Source of the DNA: Verrucomicrobiales bacterium
GTDB taxonomy: Bacteria; Verrucomicrobiota; Verrucomicrobiia; Verrucomicrobiales; DEV007
DNA: 64,000 bases
NCBI GenBank assembly: GCA_029233965.1
Contig: JARGOP010000011.1
Span: forward strand, 1 to 64,000
Direction of reading: 5' to 3'
The notes under the pieces are model-generated. The model made no database searches and was not told the origin of the DNA. It worked only from the letters and a program-made list of their open reading frames with translations. Positions 7,901 through 16,172 of the stretch are shown here, one piece after another. Numbering within the stretch: the stretch's first letter is position 1; every line of letters starts with the position of its first letter. Made by a program: the position numbers and the translations under genes.

Positions 7901-9590
7901 AAATTTGAGTCGTGATACCATCCCGGTCTTCAATCTCGCCAGTTTGACAGCAGATCCGGCCAATGAGATTGCGAGTCCGAAATTCAGCGAGGTCGCGCGA
8001 AGAGGTGGGCAGGGACGGCCTGCCGGAAGGATGACTGAACTGACAAGAACCTGGGAGGCTGGCGATACCTATATTCGCCGGGGATTCAATCCTTCCGGTG
8101 ATATTGTTAGAGCGGTCGGGGTTCCTCACGGCGACATGCGCATGACTTCTGCGAAGAGGGTTATCGGGCCGACTGAGAATGAGTTTTTCGATGAGCACTT
8201 CAAATATGGATCATCGGATCCGATGGCTCATTCTTTCACCAATTCGGTGGGAAGGGCGATTTCCGGGTTTGATCCTAAGGATAATGATACCGAAGAACGT
8301 CTGATCGTCACGGACCTGCCGACGCGGGGCAATGCCGGCCCCTACCGGAATGTGATCCCGATGCCGTTTTTCACCGAAAAGGCGGCGGATGTACAGTTCT
8401 TTGGTGACTTCGATAACGGAGCCGGCACGATGATCGACGGCCCCTACATCAACAAGCCGGATGAAGGGAACGTTCACGCGTTGAAAACCAAGTTCACCCA
8501 GGGCGTCACCGGATACTGGGAGGAGCGCAGGAATTACGGCGATTTTCCGTATTTCAGCAATCCCGAGGTGGCTGAATCGGGCGGGCCTGCCTATTTCTCA
8601 CCGAACCGAATCCTGTCTGGACCGGGAATGTTTGGATCACTTCCCACCGGGATTGCGAGTGGCGATCCATGGCAGACCCTGCTCTTCCGGCCGAACGTCA
8701 TAGGTGGTCGTTATAGGAATCACCCCGGTGCCGGCCAGAAGGGTGGCGGAGTGTCCGACCCACCCGATCATCTCCTCCTCGACATGTTCTGGATGCCGGT
8801 GGTGGAGCCTTACGCGATCAGCGAACCTCTTTCGACGGCGGGAAAAATCAACCTCAACTATGAAATGATTCCTTTCCTTCACGTGAAGCGGGCCACCGCT
8901 CTCTCCGGCGTCTTCCGTTCTGAGTATATGCTGTGTATTCCAAACGAGTGGAATGGGGATTACAAGCACGACCGCGGACGGGGCCGTGGTTACCATTGGC
9001 GGGATGCTCCGACGAGGGGGGCTCTCCAGGGGAAGAAGCTGCGTTCCGTCATCTCCGAGGACGAGACTCTGAAACAGTTTGAGGAGCGGTTCGACAATGG
9101 GAACAGTGTTTTCAAGACGGCGAGTGAGATCTGTGAAATTCATTTGATCCCGCAGGAAATTTCTGATCGTCTCGGAATCGCAATCGGAAGCGTGGGAAGT
9201 TATACACCATCGCTGGAGCAGATGGAGAACGGACAGTATTGGAGTGACCACGCTCTTGTGGGAGACAACTCCAGGGAGCGACCTTACGCGAATATCCATC
9301 AGCGACTCACGACGAAGTCGAACACTTTCAAGGTGCATTACCGCGCTCAGGTCTTGAAGCAGTCGCGGAGAGATGACGGGAACTACGCGACCTGGCAGCC
9401 CCTGATCGACAGCGTTCAGGCGGAGTATCGCGGGTCATCCATCGTCGAGAGATTTGTGGATCCGAATGATCCTGATCTGAATAAGGATATCGCGAACCTG
9501 GCCTTTAGTCCCGGCGGTGACGAGCCTGCGGAATATCTGAGCAGTTTTTACCAGTATCGGGTTGTAAATCCACGCCGGTTTGCTCCGTAA
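4998..9590 (+). CDS. Verru_Chthon cassette protein A (GspK-like giant pseudopilin)
   Basis: 1530 residues. After a basic leader the N-terminus reads GVALVTVLTVMALTTILILT, a prepilin-type hydrophobic helix. It lacks the Glu at position 5 of the mature helix, as do GspK/PilX-type minor pilins. It is followed by EHRASNTYSQGLQAQQVAEQ, the amphipathic helix seen in that group. The huge remainder (from about residue 70) is probably extracellular or periplasmic and shows no recognisable enzyme motif. Family knowledge: Verru_Chthon cassette proteins A-D are encoded together in Verrucomicrobia, often in several copies per genome, with unknown function. The stop overlaps the start of the B gene. By analogy with GspH-I-J-K, protein A would cap a minor-pilin tip; this is inference. 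Confidence 0.85.
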   Translation: MKIPQRLFRRATSSKDKQGVALVTVLTVMALTTILILTFFSLATSEHRASNTYSQGLQAQQVAEQAVNMVISQIREATTVDTKKLWASQPGAIRVFEGTATTGVLYKLYSDDNMVDSGGTEASQDFGDLAQWESRPEHFVDLNEPVIRGEKVYYPIVNPSAADFPKWPRALNGKTEGVEGFSYTAQVPGGEFGTEAALIAQASGGHVAMPVRWLYQTEDGSVGILNDALEFIPLFGGQNASETNRIVARFAFWADDETSKLNLNTHAGGLAWDIPKAGGELDMALGKFQPAQKEWQRYPGHPATTHLIPALAPGVIDIVNDRDAMEMLFEIVPRVVGGGSESGTRTINTRDPKEENGLVSDTEPLFPSVDDMVMRSDRQPHEFPDANGEPLPPSELSEYLERAKFFLTTRSRAPEVNPLNLPKVAMWPIYNRERTDPEYTRYLTAFDRLIHYCSIVGKNGNEDFDFIFRREEADSKDHDYKEILRNQQLIAYLEWVLEQRVPGYAQSFQQKYGSEQVSQTLALIFDYIRSSNLHDDTIYGENFERAFEEDNTGTHPTFTNPRDKAEPGFGHKGHGQVTPIQIGDVKGLGRFYSLASAGVHVAAVAENAQDRAAAGLPMYAYAGMSSYRNQNNEDPDGTAYSNLPPMPNGINQSEKSTWPAWLKALPAEEAAAAFDPANWNWQLMFLSPSLDLANNLQRWRVQKFQSGLRNDAGYAAEYKAPTTVLRLQPGQRLLQAAIVFNLFSPSIGWSSINPDMEIHITRGGSFSFTSAGGGDGQFLAFTNQASRPSGIGNDTFVWATNWTKPMRTSGARAWGGLLSFGYAMTARQHNQSGQAGSARRNVWWHLHQDGVSPNFIQCRYSALDRGYEGIVSALGKVDRDIGGNAANIAQSYRYDLVTAPFLVQDSVAFSGGDLQFEIYDGGPRCEGSAADDGGNPDLVQDITLNFENFTLDAPFMPQPRQGHINEFGNLSRDTIPVFNLASLTADPANEIASPKFSEVARRGGQGRPAGRMTELTRTWEAGDTYIRRGFNPSGDIVRAVGVPHGDMRMTSAKRVIGPTENEFFDEHFKYGSSDPMAHSFTNSVGRAISGFDPKDNDTEERLIVTDLPTRGNAGPYRNVIPMPFFTEKAADVQFFGDFDNGAGTMIDGPYINKPDEGNVHALKTKFTQGVTGYWEERRNYGDFPYFSNPEVAESGGPAYFSPNRILSGPGMFGSLPTGIASGDPWQTLLFRPNVIGGRYRNHPGAGQKGGGVSDPPDHLLLDMFWMPVVEPYAISEPLSTAGKINLNYEMIPFLHVKRATALSGVFRSEYMLCIPNEWNGDYKHDRGRGRGYHWRDAPTRGALQGKKLRSVISEDETLKQFEERFDNGNSVFKTASEICEIHLIPQEISDRLGIAIGSVGSYTPSLEQMENGQYWSDHALVGDNSRERPYANIHQRLTTKSNTFKVHYRAQVLKQSRRDDGNYATWQPLIDSVQAEYRGSSIVERFVDPNDPDLNKDIANLAFSPGGDEPAEYLSSFYQYRVVNPRRFAP

Positions 9591-10114
9591 TGAACCGGAA
9601 TACGGATAGTGTAATGAAAATGAAGATTGATGATCAAAAATCGAAAAGAACGAGGGCGTTCAGTCTCATCGAAGTGACCCTGGCCATGGCAATCGCCGCG
9701 GTCGCTCTCGTGACGCTGCTTGGCATGATTCCTCAGGGTCTCTCGACGATGAATGAGGCTGCTGATCTCGCGATTGGTGGCCGGATTCAACAGCAGGTAT
9801 TGAATGAAGTTCAGATGGCTGATTTTGATGTGATTGATCGATACGATGGAATGGTAGTCTACTACGATTCCCAGGGGGAAGAGATTGAATCACAAGGCGG
9901 CGGAGACGGGGCTACTCCGCCCGAGGGAACGGTTTACTCTGCCAGAGTGGTAATTCAGCCGCCCATCCCGGGGCAGGAATTCATAAGGCCGGTGACGATC
10001 CAGATCGCCGCGACTGGCGAGCGCGGAGGATTCGATTGGGACTCCGAGAAAACAAGATATCAAAGAACAACTCACCAGACAATGGTGGTTAGAATGGGGA
10101 AGGTAGAGCTATGA
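9590..10114 (+). CDS. Verru_Chthon cassette protein B (pseudopilin)
   Basis: 174 residues. A charged leader of about 24 residues precedes AFSLIEVTLAMAIAAVALVT, the class III prepilin signal with cleavage before Phe and the conserved Glu at +5. A prepilin peptidase would cut it and leave the helix in the inner membrane until assembly. The remaining 125 residues are a small periplasmic domain. Length and position fit cassette protein B and resemble GspI-type minor pseudopilins. The start ATG overlaps the A stop (TAATGA) and the stop overlaps the C start (ATGA), so A-B-C are translationally coupled. Confidence 0.85.
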   Translation: MNRNTDSVMKMKIDDQKSKRTRAFSLIEVTLAMAIAAVALVTLLGMIPQGLSTMNEAADLAIGGRIQQQVLNEVQMADFDVIDRYDGMVVYYDSQGEEIESQGGGDGATPPEGTVYSARVVIQPPIPGQEFIRPVTIQIAATGERGGFDWDSEKTRYQRTTHQTMVVRMGKVEL

Positions 10115-11166
10115 AGTTGGGCAAATTTCTCAAGAAAAAGGCGTTTTCTTTAATCGAACTCATGGTCGCCATGGGGATTCTTTCAGTTCTCATGCTGATG
10201 ATGACCCTGCTTCTCGATCAGGTTCAGGAGACATGGCAATATTCTGAAAGTCGTATTTCCCAGTTCCGGGAGGCCCGGGTCGCATTCGATCTCATGTCCA
10301 AGAATATCGGTCAGGCGAGTTTGAACACATACTGGGATCTCAAAGACGAGGACCGTGATGGCATTGTGGATCAGTATTTTCGAACCTCGGAACTTCACTT
10401 TACGGTCTTCGACGCCGCGAAGGAACTCGCCGGGAAAGCGGGAAGTCAGCAACCGGTTGGCAGTGGGATTTTCTTTCAAGCACCCCTGGGGTATTCGGAT
10501 AATTACCGGAATCTGAATAATCTCTTCAATGCGGTCGGTTATTTTGTCGCATGGGGCGATGATCGAAATTTCAGGCCTTCCATCATCCGTTCCGAGCCGG
10601 AGACGCGTTTCCGGATTTTTGAGTTTCGTCCACCCGCCGAGGCGAATCAGGTCTTTGCCGACGGGGCGGAGGAGCGCAACATGGAAGTGAGGACGGATCA
10701 GATATTCGACAAGTGGTATTCGCAAAGTGTTTCAGGCCTGGAGGATCAATTAACTTTTGAGCAATACCTGAACCCGCTCGCTAAGAATGTCGTCACCGTG
10801 GTCGTGTCCCCTAGAGAGTCAATTTCCGACGATCTGGGGAACCGTGAGGATTCCTTTACCCGAATCGCTTCCAATTATGTGTTCGATTCAAACGATCCCT
10901 CTCCGGCGAGGGTTCGATTCACTCAGCAGTTGCCTCCACTGGTGCGTATTACCATGATCGCGATTGATGAGTCCGGGGGGGCTAGACTCGAGTCCGAGGG
11001 CGAGGAAGCACCACAACTTTTTCCGGAGACTCTGTTTCAAAATGTCTCGAGGTATGAATCAGATCTGCAGGAAGCCACCACGGCTCTCTCAGAGAGAAAT
11101 TTGAATTACAAGATCTTCAGCACCCTCATCTCGATTCGAAGCGCCAAATGGAGCCCCGGTGACTAG
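10111..11166 (+). CDS. Verru_Chthon cassette protein C (pseudopilin)
   Basis: 351 residues. The leader is followed by AFSLIELMVAMGILSVLMLM with the +5 Glu, and then by FREARVAFDLMSKNIGQASL, which matches the post-helix region of GspJ-type minor pseudopilins. The rest is a periplasmic domain of about 300 residues with no catalytic motif. Length and order fit cassette protein C. The start overlaps the B stop by four bases; protein D follows after 44 bases. Confidence 0.85.
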   Translation: MKLGKFLKKKAFSLIELMVAMGILSVLMLMMTLLLDQVQETWQYSESRISQFREARVAFDLMSKNIGQASLNTYWDLKDEDRDGIVDQYFRTSELHFTVFDAAKELAGKAGSQQPVGSGIFFQAPLGYSDNYRNLNNLFNAVGYFVAWGDDRNFRPSIIRSEPETRFRIFEFRPPAEANQVFADGAEERNMEVRTDQIFDKWYSQSVSGLEDQLTFEQYLNPLAKNVVTVVVSPRESISDDLGNREDSFTRIASNYVFDSNDPSPARVRFTQQLPPLVRITMIAIDESGGARLESEGEEAPQLFPETLFQNVSRYESDLQEATTALSERNLNYKIFSTLISIRSAKWSPGD

Positions 11167-11210
11167 AAGGGATGCGTTCGTAAAAGCTTTACCATGATTT
11201 TACTCCTACG

Positions 11211-11870
11211 ATGAAAAAAACTGAAACAGGAAATAAGGGATTCTCTCTCATTGAGTTGATGGTTGTGCTGGGCCTCATTGGCCTCTTGATGGCCATTGCT
11301 GCGCCGAATATGCTGGGCCTCATCACCTCCAACAGTTTGACCGGGGAGGGGGTTTTTCTGGAGAACCAATTGACCCTTGCTCAGCAAACCGCGACAGCGA
11401 TGAGCTCGGATGTCGAGGTCCGTTTTTTTTGGACTGCTGATGAAAATGCCGCTCAAACTGAGCCTGCTTATCGGGCTTACCAACTCTATCAATACAACGA
11501 ACGGGGAAAAATGGAGCCGATCAGCAGTCTGTTCAGGCTGCGGCCTCCAGTCGTCTTGAGTAATGTTCTAAGTACGCTCTTGACCCCGGGATTGTCGTCC
11601 GATGAGCAAAATAGACGGTTTGGTTTTATCTCTCCGGTTGAAGGAGAGGTGGAGGTTCCGGCTATTGATAACCAGAAGACGAAATACGTCAGTTTCCGGT
11701 TCCGGCCGGACGGTTCGACAGACCTCCCGTCCCGAAGCGGAGAGGAGGCAGACACCTGGTATTTAACGGTGGTAAGTGGAGAAGGTGCCGCAGACGCCAC
11801 GGATCTCGATAACTTTGTCTGCATCCAGGTGAATCCTTACAACGGGAAGGTGACCCAGTATCGACCTTAG
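11211..11870 (+). CDS. Verru_Chthon cassette protein D (GspH-like pseudopilin)
   Basis: 219 residues. GFSLIELMVVLGLIGLLMAI is a textbook prepilin cleavage and methylation motif. It is followed by an N-terminal amphipathic helix and a beta-rich domain like GspH/FimT pseudopilins. This is the last gene of the cassette. No prepilin peptidase, assembly ATPase or secretin gene is in this window, so the machinery must be supplied from elsewhere. Confidence 0.85.
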   Translation: MKKTETGNKGFSLIELMVVLGLIGLLMAIAAPNMLGLITSNSLTGEGVFLENQLTLAQQTATAMSSDVEVRFFWTADENAAQTEPAYRAYQLYQYNERGKMEPISSLFRLRPPVVLSNVLSTLLTPGLSSDEQNRRFGFISPVEGEVEVPAIDNQKTKYVSFRFRPDGSTDLPSRSGEEADTWYLTVVSGEGAADATDLDNFVCIQVNPYNGKVTQYRP

Positions 11871-11956
11871 GCCTCAACGGCATTTCGTTTACGGGGACGC
11901 GTTTCGGCAGATCCATCGAGGTCCGCCGTCTCTTAAGTTTTCGCAAGGTTGATATC

Positions 11957-11985
11957 GGTTCGGGAAGTTTTGCCTCCCGAAAACC
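11957..11985 (+). terminator. possible terminator hairpin after the Verru_Chthon cassette
   Basis: GGTTCGGGA (11957-11965) pairs with TCCCGAA...CC (11975-11985) with a two-base bulge; CATTTTTC follows about six bases later. The stem is good but the T-tract is short and displaced, so this may be a terminator or only a stable stem between the two operons. Confidence 0.3.
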
Positions 11986-12041
11986 TGCTTCATTTTTCGC
12001 CTTCCCGACATTCGGGGAATTCGGTTGGATTTTCTCCCAAA

Positions 12042-12071
12042 AATCGCTTGTGAAATTTTTCACAAGCGATT
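12042..12071 (+). promoter_or_regulatory. perfect 30-bp palindrome with CRP-type core upstream of actA
   Basis: AATCGCTTGTGAAA (12042-12055), two T, then its exact reverse complement (12058-12071). The core is TGTGA (12049-12053), six bases, TCACA (12060-12064), the classic recognition pattern of CRP and related Crp/Fnr-family regulators. It ends 43 bases before the actA ATG, a natural place for an activator site controlling the respiratory block. No T-tract follows, so it is unlikely to be a terminator. The regulator gene is not in the window. Confidence 0.6.
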
Positions 12072-12114
12072 AAATGGGGCGTCTTCTGCGACCTAAAGGC
12101 CGTTTTCCTCTACG

Positions 12115-12876
12115 ATGGGCAATATCTTTCCACGCTGGACTAATCTCCTCGCAATTAAGGTTCTCCTGTGCGCCGGTGCACTGGGAACATGCGTCGTTGC
12201 TGTCGCCTGGTATTCATGGACTCCGAAGTATACGCGGGTCGGTTACATGCCACAGCAGCCAATCCCTTTTGACCACAGCCTTCATGCAGGGCAGCTGGGA
12301 ATGGACTGTCGCTACTGCCACTCTTTCGTGGAGAACTCCCCCCACTCAAACGTGCCAACCGCCCAGGTCTGCTGGAATTGTCATGGTCCGGGCAAGGTGA
12401 AGTCGGATTCTCCCAAGTTGGAGCCGCTGCGCAAGGCGATGGACGAGAATTACGAGGGCTACACCGGTGAGCCGATTGAGTGGGTTCAGATTCACAAAGT
12501 TCCGGACTACGCGTATTTCAACCACTCGGTTCACGTGAATCGCGGAGTGAGCTGCGTTGAGTGCCACGGTAAGGTTAATGAAATGCCGGTCGTTTACCAT
12601 GCAAAATCTCTGAGCATGAGCTGGTGTCTTGATTGTCACCGGAATCCGGAGAGCGCTCTGCGTCCGCTTGACCAGATCACGAATCTCGACTGGACTCCGG
12701 ATGATCTCGATCCGGATGAATTTTACGCCTATGTCGCGGGCAAGACCGGTGAGAATGCTGAAGATCTGAAGAAGGGCGACGAGGGGAAAGAGTGGGGGCA
12801 GGAGCTGATTGGTGCTCACCTTCAGATGGCCTGGGATGTTCATCCTCCTCAGGATTGTGCAGCGTGTCACCGGTAA
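12115..12876 (+). CDS. actA: alternative complex III pentahaem cytochrome c subunit ActA
   Basis: 253 residues. An N-terminal membrane helix (about residues 12-33) anchors a periplasmic domain with five CxxCH haem c motifs: CRYCH (65-69), CWNCH (86-90), CVECH, CLDCH and CAACH, the last at the very C-terminus. This is the usual arrangement of ActA in alternative complex III, a quinol:electron-acceptor oxidoreductase that replaces cytochrome bc1. ActA passes electrons outward over its haem wire. It is the first gene of the respiratory block. Translation begins at ATG 12115 with only a weak Shine-Dalgarno. The neighbours actB-F are in canonical order. Confidence 0.95.
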   Translation: MGNIFPRWTNLLAIKVLLCAGALGTCVVAVAWYSWTPKYTRVGYMPQQPIPFDHSLHAGQLGMDCRYCHSFVENSPHSNVPTAQVCWNCHGPGKVKSDSPKLEPLRKAMDENYEGYTGEPIEWVQIHKVPDYAYFNHSVHVNRGVSCVECHGKVNEMPVVYHAKSLSMSWCLDCHRNPESALRPLDQITNLDWTPDDLDPDEFYAYVAGKTGENAEDLKKGDEGKEWGQELIGAHLQMAWDVHPPQDCAACHR

Positions 12877-12912
12877 GGTGAAGTAAGGAAATTTTTGGAA
12901 TTTATCTGATTC

Positions 12913-15900
12913 ATGAAGCGTAAGTGGAAACATCCATCCGAGCCGGAAACATCGCGGGTTCATTGGCGCAGCCTTGGCGAATTGGAGGATTCTCCTGAAT
13001 TTAACGGCTGGCTTGAGCGTGAGTTTCCTCAGGGTGCGGCTGAGATGGAGGCCGATGAGACCTCACGACGCCAGTTTGTGAAGTTGATGGGGGCCTCGAC
13101 GGCACTCGCCGGATTTGGGGTGGCCTGTAAGCGTCCTGTGAAGCATCTCGTGCCCTACAATGAGCATGTGGAGTGGGTCGTTCCCGGGAAGGCGCTGTAT
13201 TATTCAACGGCAAAGTCGGCTCTTGGCGGGCTTGGTTGTGAGCCGCTCGTGGTGACGACTCATGAGGGGCGCCCGACAAAGGTGGATGGAAACCGCCTGC
13301 ACCCTGATGTGACCGGTGGTTCGACCGCTTTTACGCAGGCGTCGATTCTGGAGATGTATGACCAGGATCGCTCGAAAGGTTTTCTCAGAGACGGTTCTGC
13401 GACTGTTTCACAGGATTTCGAGAGTTCGTTTCTGGCGCCGTTCCGCGAAGCGGGTTCCGGTGAAGGGGTTGCTTTTCTGGTCTCTCCTTCCACTTCTCCA
13501 ACCCGCAACCGGCTCCTCTCTGAGGTTACGAAGAAGTATGCGGGGGCCAAGGTTTACTCGTATGAGGCGCTCATGCCCGCGGGAATGCTTGCTGCTTCAG
13601 CCGAGCTTTATGGTGCCGGTGCGCTCCCGGTGGTGAATCTCAGGAAGGCGAAGCGAATTTTGTCTCTGGATTGCGATTTTCTCGGAAATGACCCGGTGGG
13701 TCAGGATTCTCTGGCGGAATTTTCAGCAACCCGTGATCCGGATGGTGAGATGAGCCGTCTCTACTCGGCGGAGTCGTCCTTCACCCTCACGGGCGGGCAG
13801 GCGGATCATCGTTATCGTATTCCTGCTTCCCAGATCCTGCCTGTCGCGGTTCTCGTGGCGAAAGAGATCGGTTCCCTCGCCGGTGATGCCGGGCTCACCT
13901 CTCTGGCGGAGTCGCTTTCCGGAAAGATCGTTCCGTCGGTTTTCAATGGTAAGTGGATCAAAGAGTGTGCGGCTGATCTCGCCGGGGCAAAGGGGGCGGC
14001 GATCGTCCTTGCCGGTGGTCGTCAGTCGAAAGAGGTCCATCTTCTCGTGGCGGCCATCAATAAGGCTCTCGCTGCCTACGGTCCTCTCATTTCAATTGTC
14101 GATCACAAGCTCCCGAAATTTGCGGGGATCAAGGCTCTTGCCCGTGAGATTGAAAAGGGCGGGGTGAAGAAGCTGTTCGTCTTGAATGAGGGGGATGTGG
14201 CTTTTGACGCGCCTTCAGATCTTGGTTTTGCCGGCTTGCTTTCCGGGGTATCGGAAATCGTTCATCTCGGGTATCGAGTCAACGAAACGGCCCGGTTGGC
14301 GAACTGGCACGTTCCGGGTGCTCACTACCTGGAATCCTGGGGCGACTACCGCAGCCTGACCGGTATCTACTCGGTTCAGCAGCCGATGATTGAACCGCTC
14401 TGGGGCGGGATCTCGGAAAATCAGTTTCTTCTTTCCCTCCTCTCTGCAGACGTTACGCAGGAGGCTGTTCTCGGTGAAGTGAAGAAGAGTCTTAAGGCTG
14501 CCGGTGGCGATGACTGGGCTGTCGTCCTTCGTGACGGGTTTCTGGTCGGCAAGGCGCTTCCAACAAAGCCTTTCGAGGGAAATATCGCAATTCCGGCGGA
14601 TAAGGCCCGCGTTTCCGATCTTCCTCATGCTGAGGGGCTCGAAGTCTCGCTGACGGTGGGGAGTGCCACCTACGACGGGCGTTTCGCGAACAATGGCTGG
14701 ATGCAGGAAGCTCCGGATCCGATCACGAAACTGACCTGGGATAACGCGGCCTTGATGAGTTCAGCCACCGCTGAAGAGTTCGGGCTCGAAGATGGTGATC
14801 TCGTTGAATTGTCGGTCGGTGACCGCCGGGTCACAGCTCCGGCTTTGCGAGTTCCGGGACACGCGGAGTTTTCGATCAGTCTCGCCCTCGGTTATTACGG
14901 GGATCAGGGGGAAGGTGCCGTCTCTGCGGGGGCGGGATTCAATGCCTACCCTCTGATGACCTCAGCTCAGCCGTACGTGATCACCGGGGCGTTGCTGCGA
15001 AAGACCGGAGCAAAGCATGATCTCGCACTCACTGCTGAGCACTACAGCATGGAGGGTCGCGCCATCGCCCGTGAGGGGACGGTGGAGATGTACCGGGAGG
15101 ATGATCATTTTGCAGGACACCAGGGGATGGATCACCATATTCCCGAGAATGTTTCTCTCTACAAGGGGCCTGATTACATGGCCGGTGAAAATCCTGATGA
15201 GAGCCTGATTCCGGTTCTCGATGGTCATGCCTTCCGCGTCGATCCGCATCACCAGTGGGCGATGACGGTGGATCTGAATACCTGTATCGGTTGCAACGCC
15301 TGCGTGATTGCCTGCCAGTCGGAGAATAATATTCCGATTGTCGGAAAGCATCAGGTCATGGCGGGTCGCGAGATGCACTGGATCCGCATGGATCGCTACT
15401 TCACCAGTCCGAAGGACAGTGAGATTGTCGCGGAGCGGGGCGGCCCATTGGATTATCTTACCGGTGCGGAGAATACGAAGGATGAGCCCGGAAAGCGCAC
15501 CGTGGATGATGATCACATCGAGATGATTTCACAGCCGGTCGCTTGTCAGCAGTGCGAGAGTGCACCCTGCGAGACGGTTTGTCCGGTCAATGCGACGGTG
15601 CATACCGGCGATGGCTTGAATGCGATGACATACAATCGCTGCATCGGGACACGTTACTGCGCGAATAACTGTCCTTACAAGGCGCGTCGATTCAATTATT
15701 TCGATTACAACAAGCGTCCACTGGATAAGCTTTACCACGGTCCTCTTGCGCCTGCTTCCGGCAATGCGACGACGACTCAGCGTCTTCAGAAGAATCCGAA
15801 TGTGACCGTTCGGATGCGCGGAGTGATCGAGAAGTGTACCTACTGTGTTCAGCGGATCAGTGTTGCAAAAATTGCAGCGAAAGCCGCTGCTCGCGACTCG

Positions 15901-16155
15901 AAAGATGTTCAGGTCAAGGCGAACTCATTCACCGTAGCCTGTCAGGATGCCTGCGGCGCCGGGGCGATTACCTTCGGCAATCTCAAAGCGGAAGGAGACA
16001 AAATTAACGAGGCGAAGAAAAACCCTCGCAACTACGACCTTTTGAAGTATATCGGCACAATTCCGCGCACGAGTTATCTCGCGCGGATCAAGAACCCCAA
16101 CCCGAAAATGCCGGGTGCGGACAAGGTCGGGACGGTCACTTCGAAGATGCATTAA
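12913..16155 (+). CDS. actB: alternative complex III iron-sulfur subunit ActB
   Basis: 1080 residues. A twin-arginine signal (SRRQFVKLMGAS, near residues 51-62) ends near a Cys at 72 that might be lipidated. The central part resembles molybdopterin oxidoreductases, but in ACIII this part holds no molybdenum cofactor. The C-terminal part (from about 785) carries cysteine sets for several clusters: CIGCNACVIAC (about 791-801), CQQCESAPCETVC (about 877), CIGTRYCANNC (about 909), then CTYC (about 975) and CQDAC (about 1010). In characterised ACIII these give three [4Fe-4S] clusters and one [3Fe-4S] cluster. The subunit is exported folded and sits in the periplasm between ActC and ActA/E. The gene lies 36 bases after actA. 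Confidence 0.95.
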   Translation: MKRKWKHPSEPETSRVHWRSLGELEDSPEFNGWLEREFPQGAAEMEADETSRRQFVKLMGASTALAGFGVACKRPVKHLVPYNEHVEWVVPGKALYYSTAKSALGGLGCEPLVVTTHEGRPTKVDGNRLHPDVTGGSTAFTQASILEMYDQDRSKGFLRDGSATVSQDFESSFLAPFREAGSGEGVAFLVSPSTSPTRNRLLSEVTKKYAGAKVYSYEALMPAGMLAASAELYGAGALPVVNLRKAKRILSLDCDFLGNDPVGQDSLAEFSATRDPDGEMSRLYSAESSFTLTGGQADHRYRIPASQILPVAVLVAKEIGSLAGDAGLTSLAESLSGKIVPSVFNGKWIKECAADLAGAKGAAIVLAGGRQSKEVHLLVAAINKALAAYGPLISIVDHKLPKFAGIKALAREIEKGGVKKLFVLNEGDVAFDAPSDLGFAGLLSGVSEIVHLGYRVNETARLANWHVPGAHYLESWGDYRSLTGIYSVQQPMIEPLWGGISENQFLLSLLSADVTQEAVLGEVKKSLKAAGGDDWAVVLRDGFLVGKALPTKPFEGNIAIPADKARVSDLPHAEGLEVSLTVGSATYDGRFANNGWMQEAPDPITKLTWDNAALMSSATAEEFGLEDGDLVELSVGDRRVTAPALRVPGHAEFSISLALGYYGDQGEGAVSAGAGFNAYPLMTSAQPYVITGALLRKTGAKHDLALTAEHYSMEGRAIAREGTVEMYREDDHFAGHQGMDHHIPENVSLYKGPDYMAGENPDESLIPVLDGHAFRVDPHHQWAMTVDLNTCIGCNACVIACQSENNIPIVGKHQVMAGREMHWIRMDRYFTSPKDSEIVAERGGPLDYLTGAENTKDEPGKRTVDDDHIEMISQPVACQQCESAPCETVCPVNATVHTGDGLNAMTYNRCIGTRYCANNCPYKARRFNYFDYNKRPLDKLYHGPLAPASGNATTTQRLQKNPNVTVRMRGVIEKCTYCVQRISVAKIAAKAAARDSKDVQVKANSFTVACQDACGAGAITFGNLKAEGDKINEAKKNPRNYDLLKYIGTIPRTSYLARIKNPNPKMPGADKVGTVTSKMH

Positions 16156-16172
16156 TCTGATTTTTACTGGTA

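Noticed and set aside
12042-12071. The palindrome before actA read as a rho-independent terminator.
   Set aside because: Its two-base centre gives a poor RNA loop, no T-tract follows, and the CRP-type core fits an operator better.
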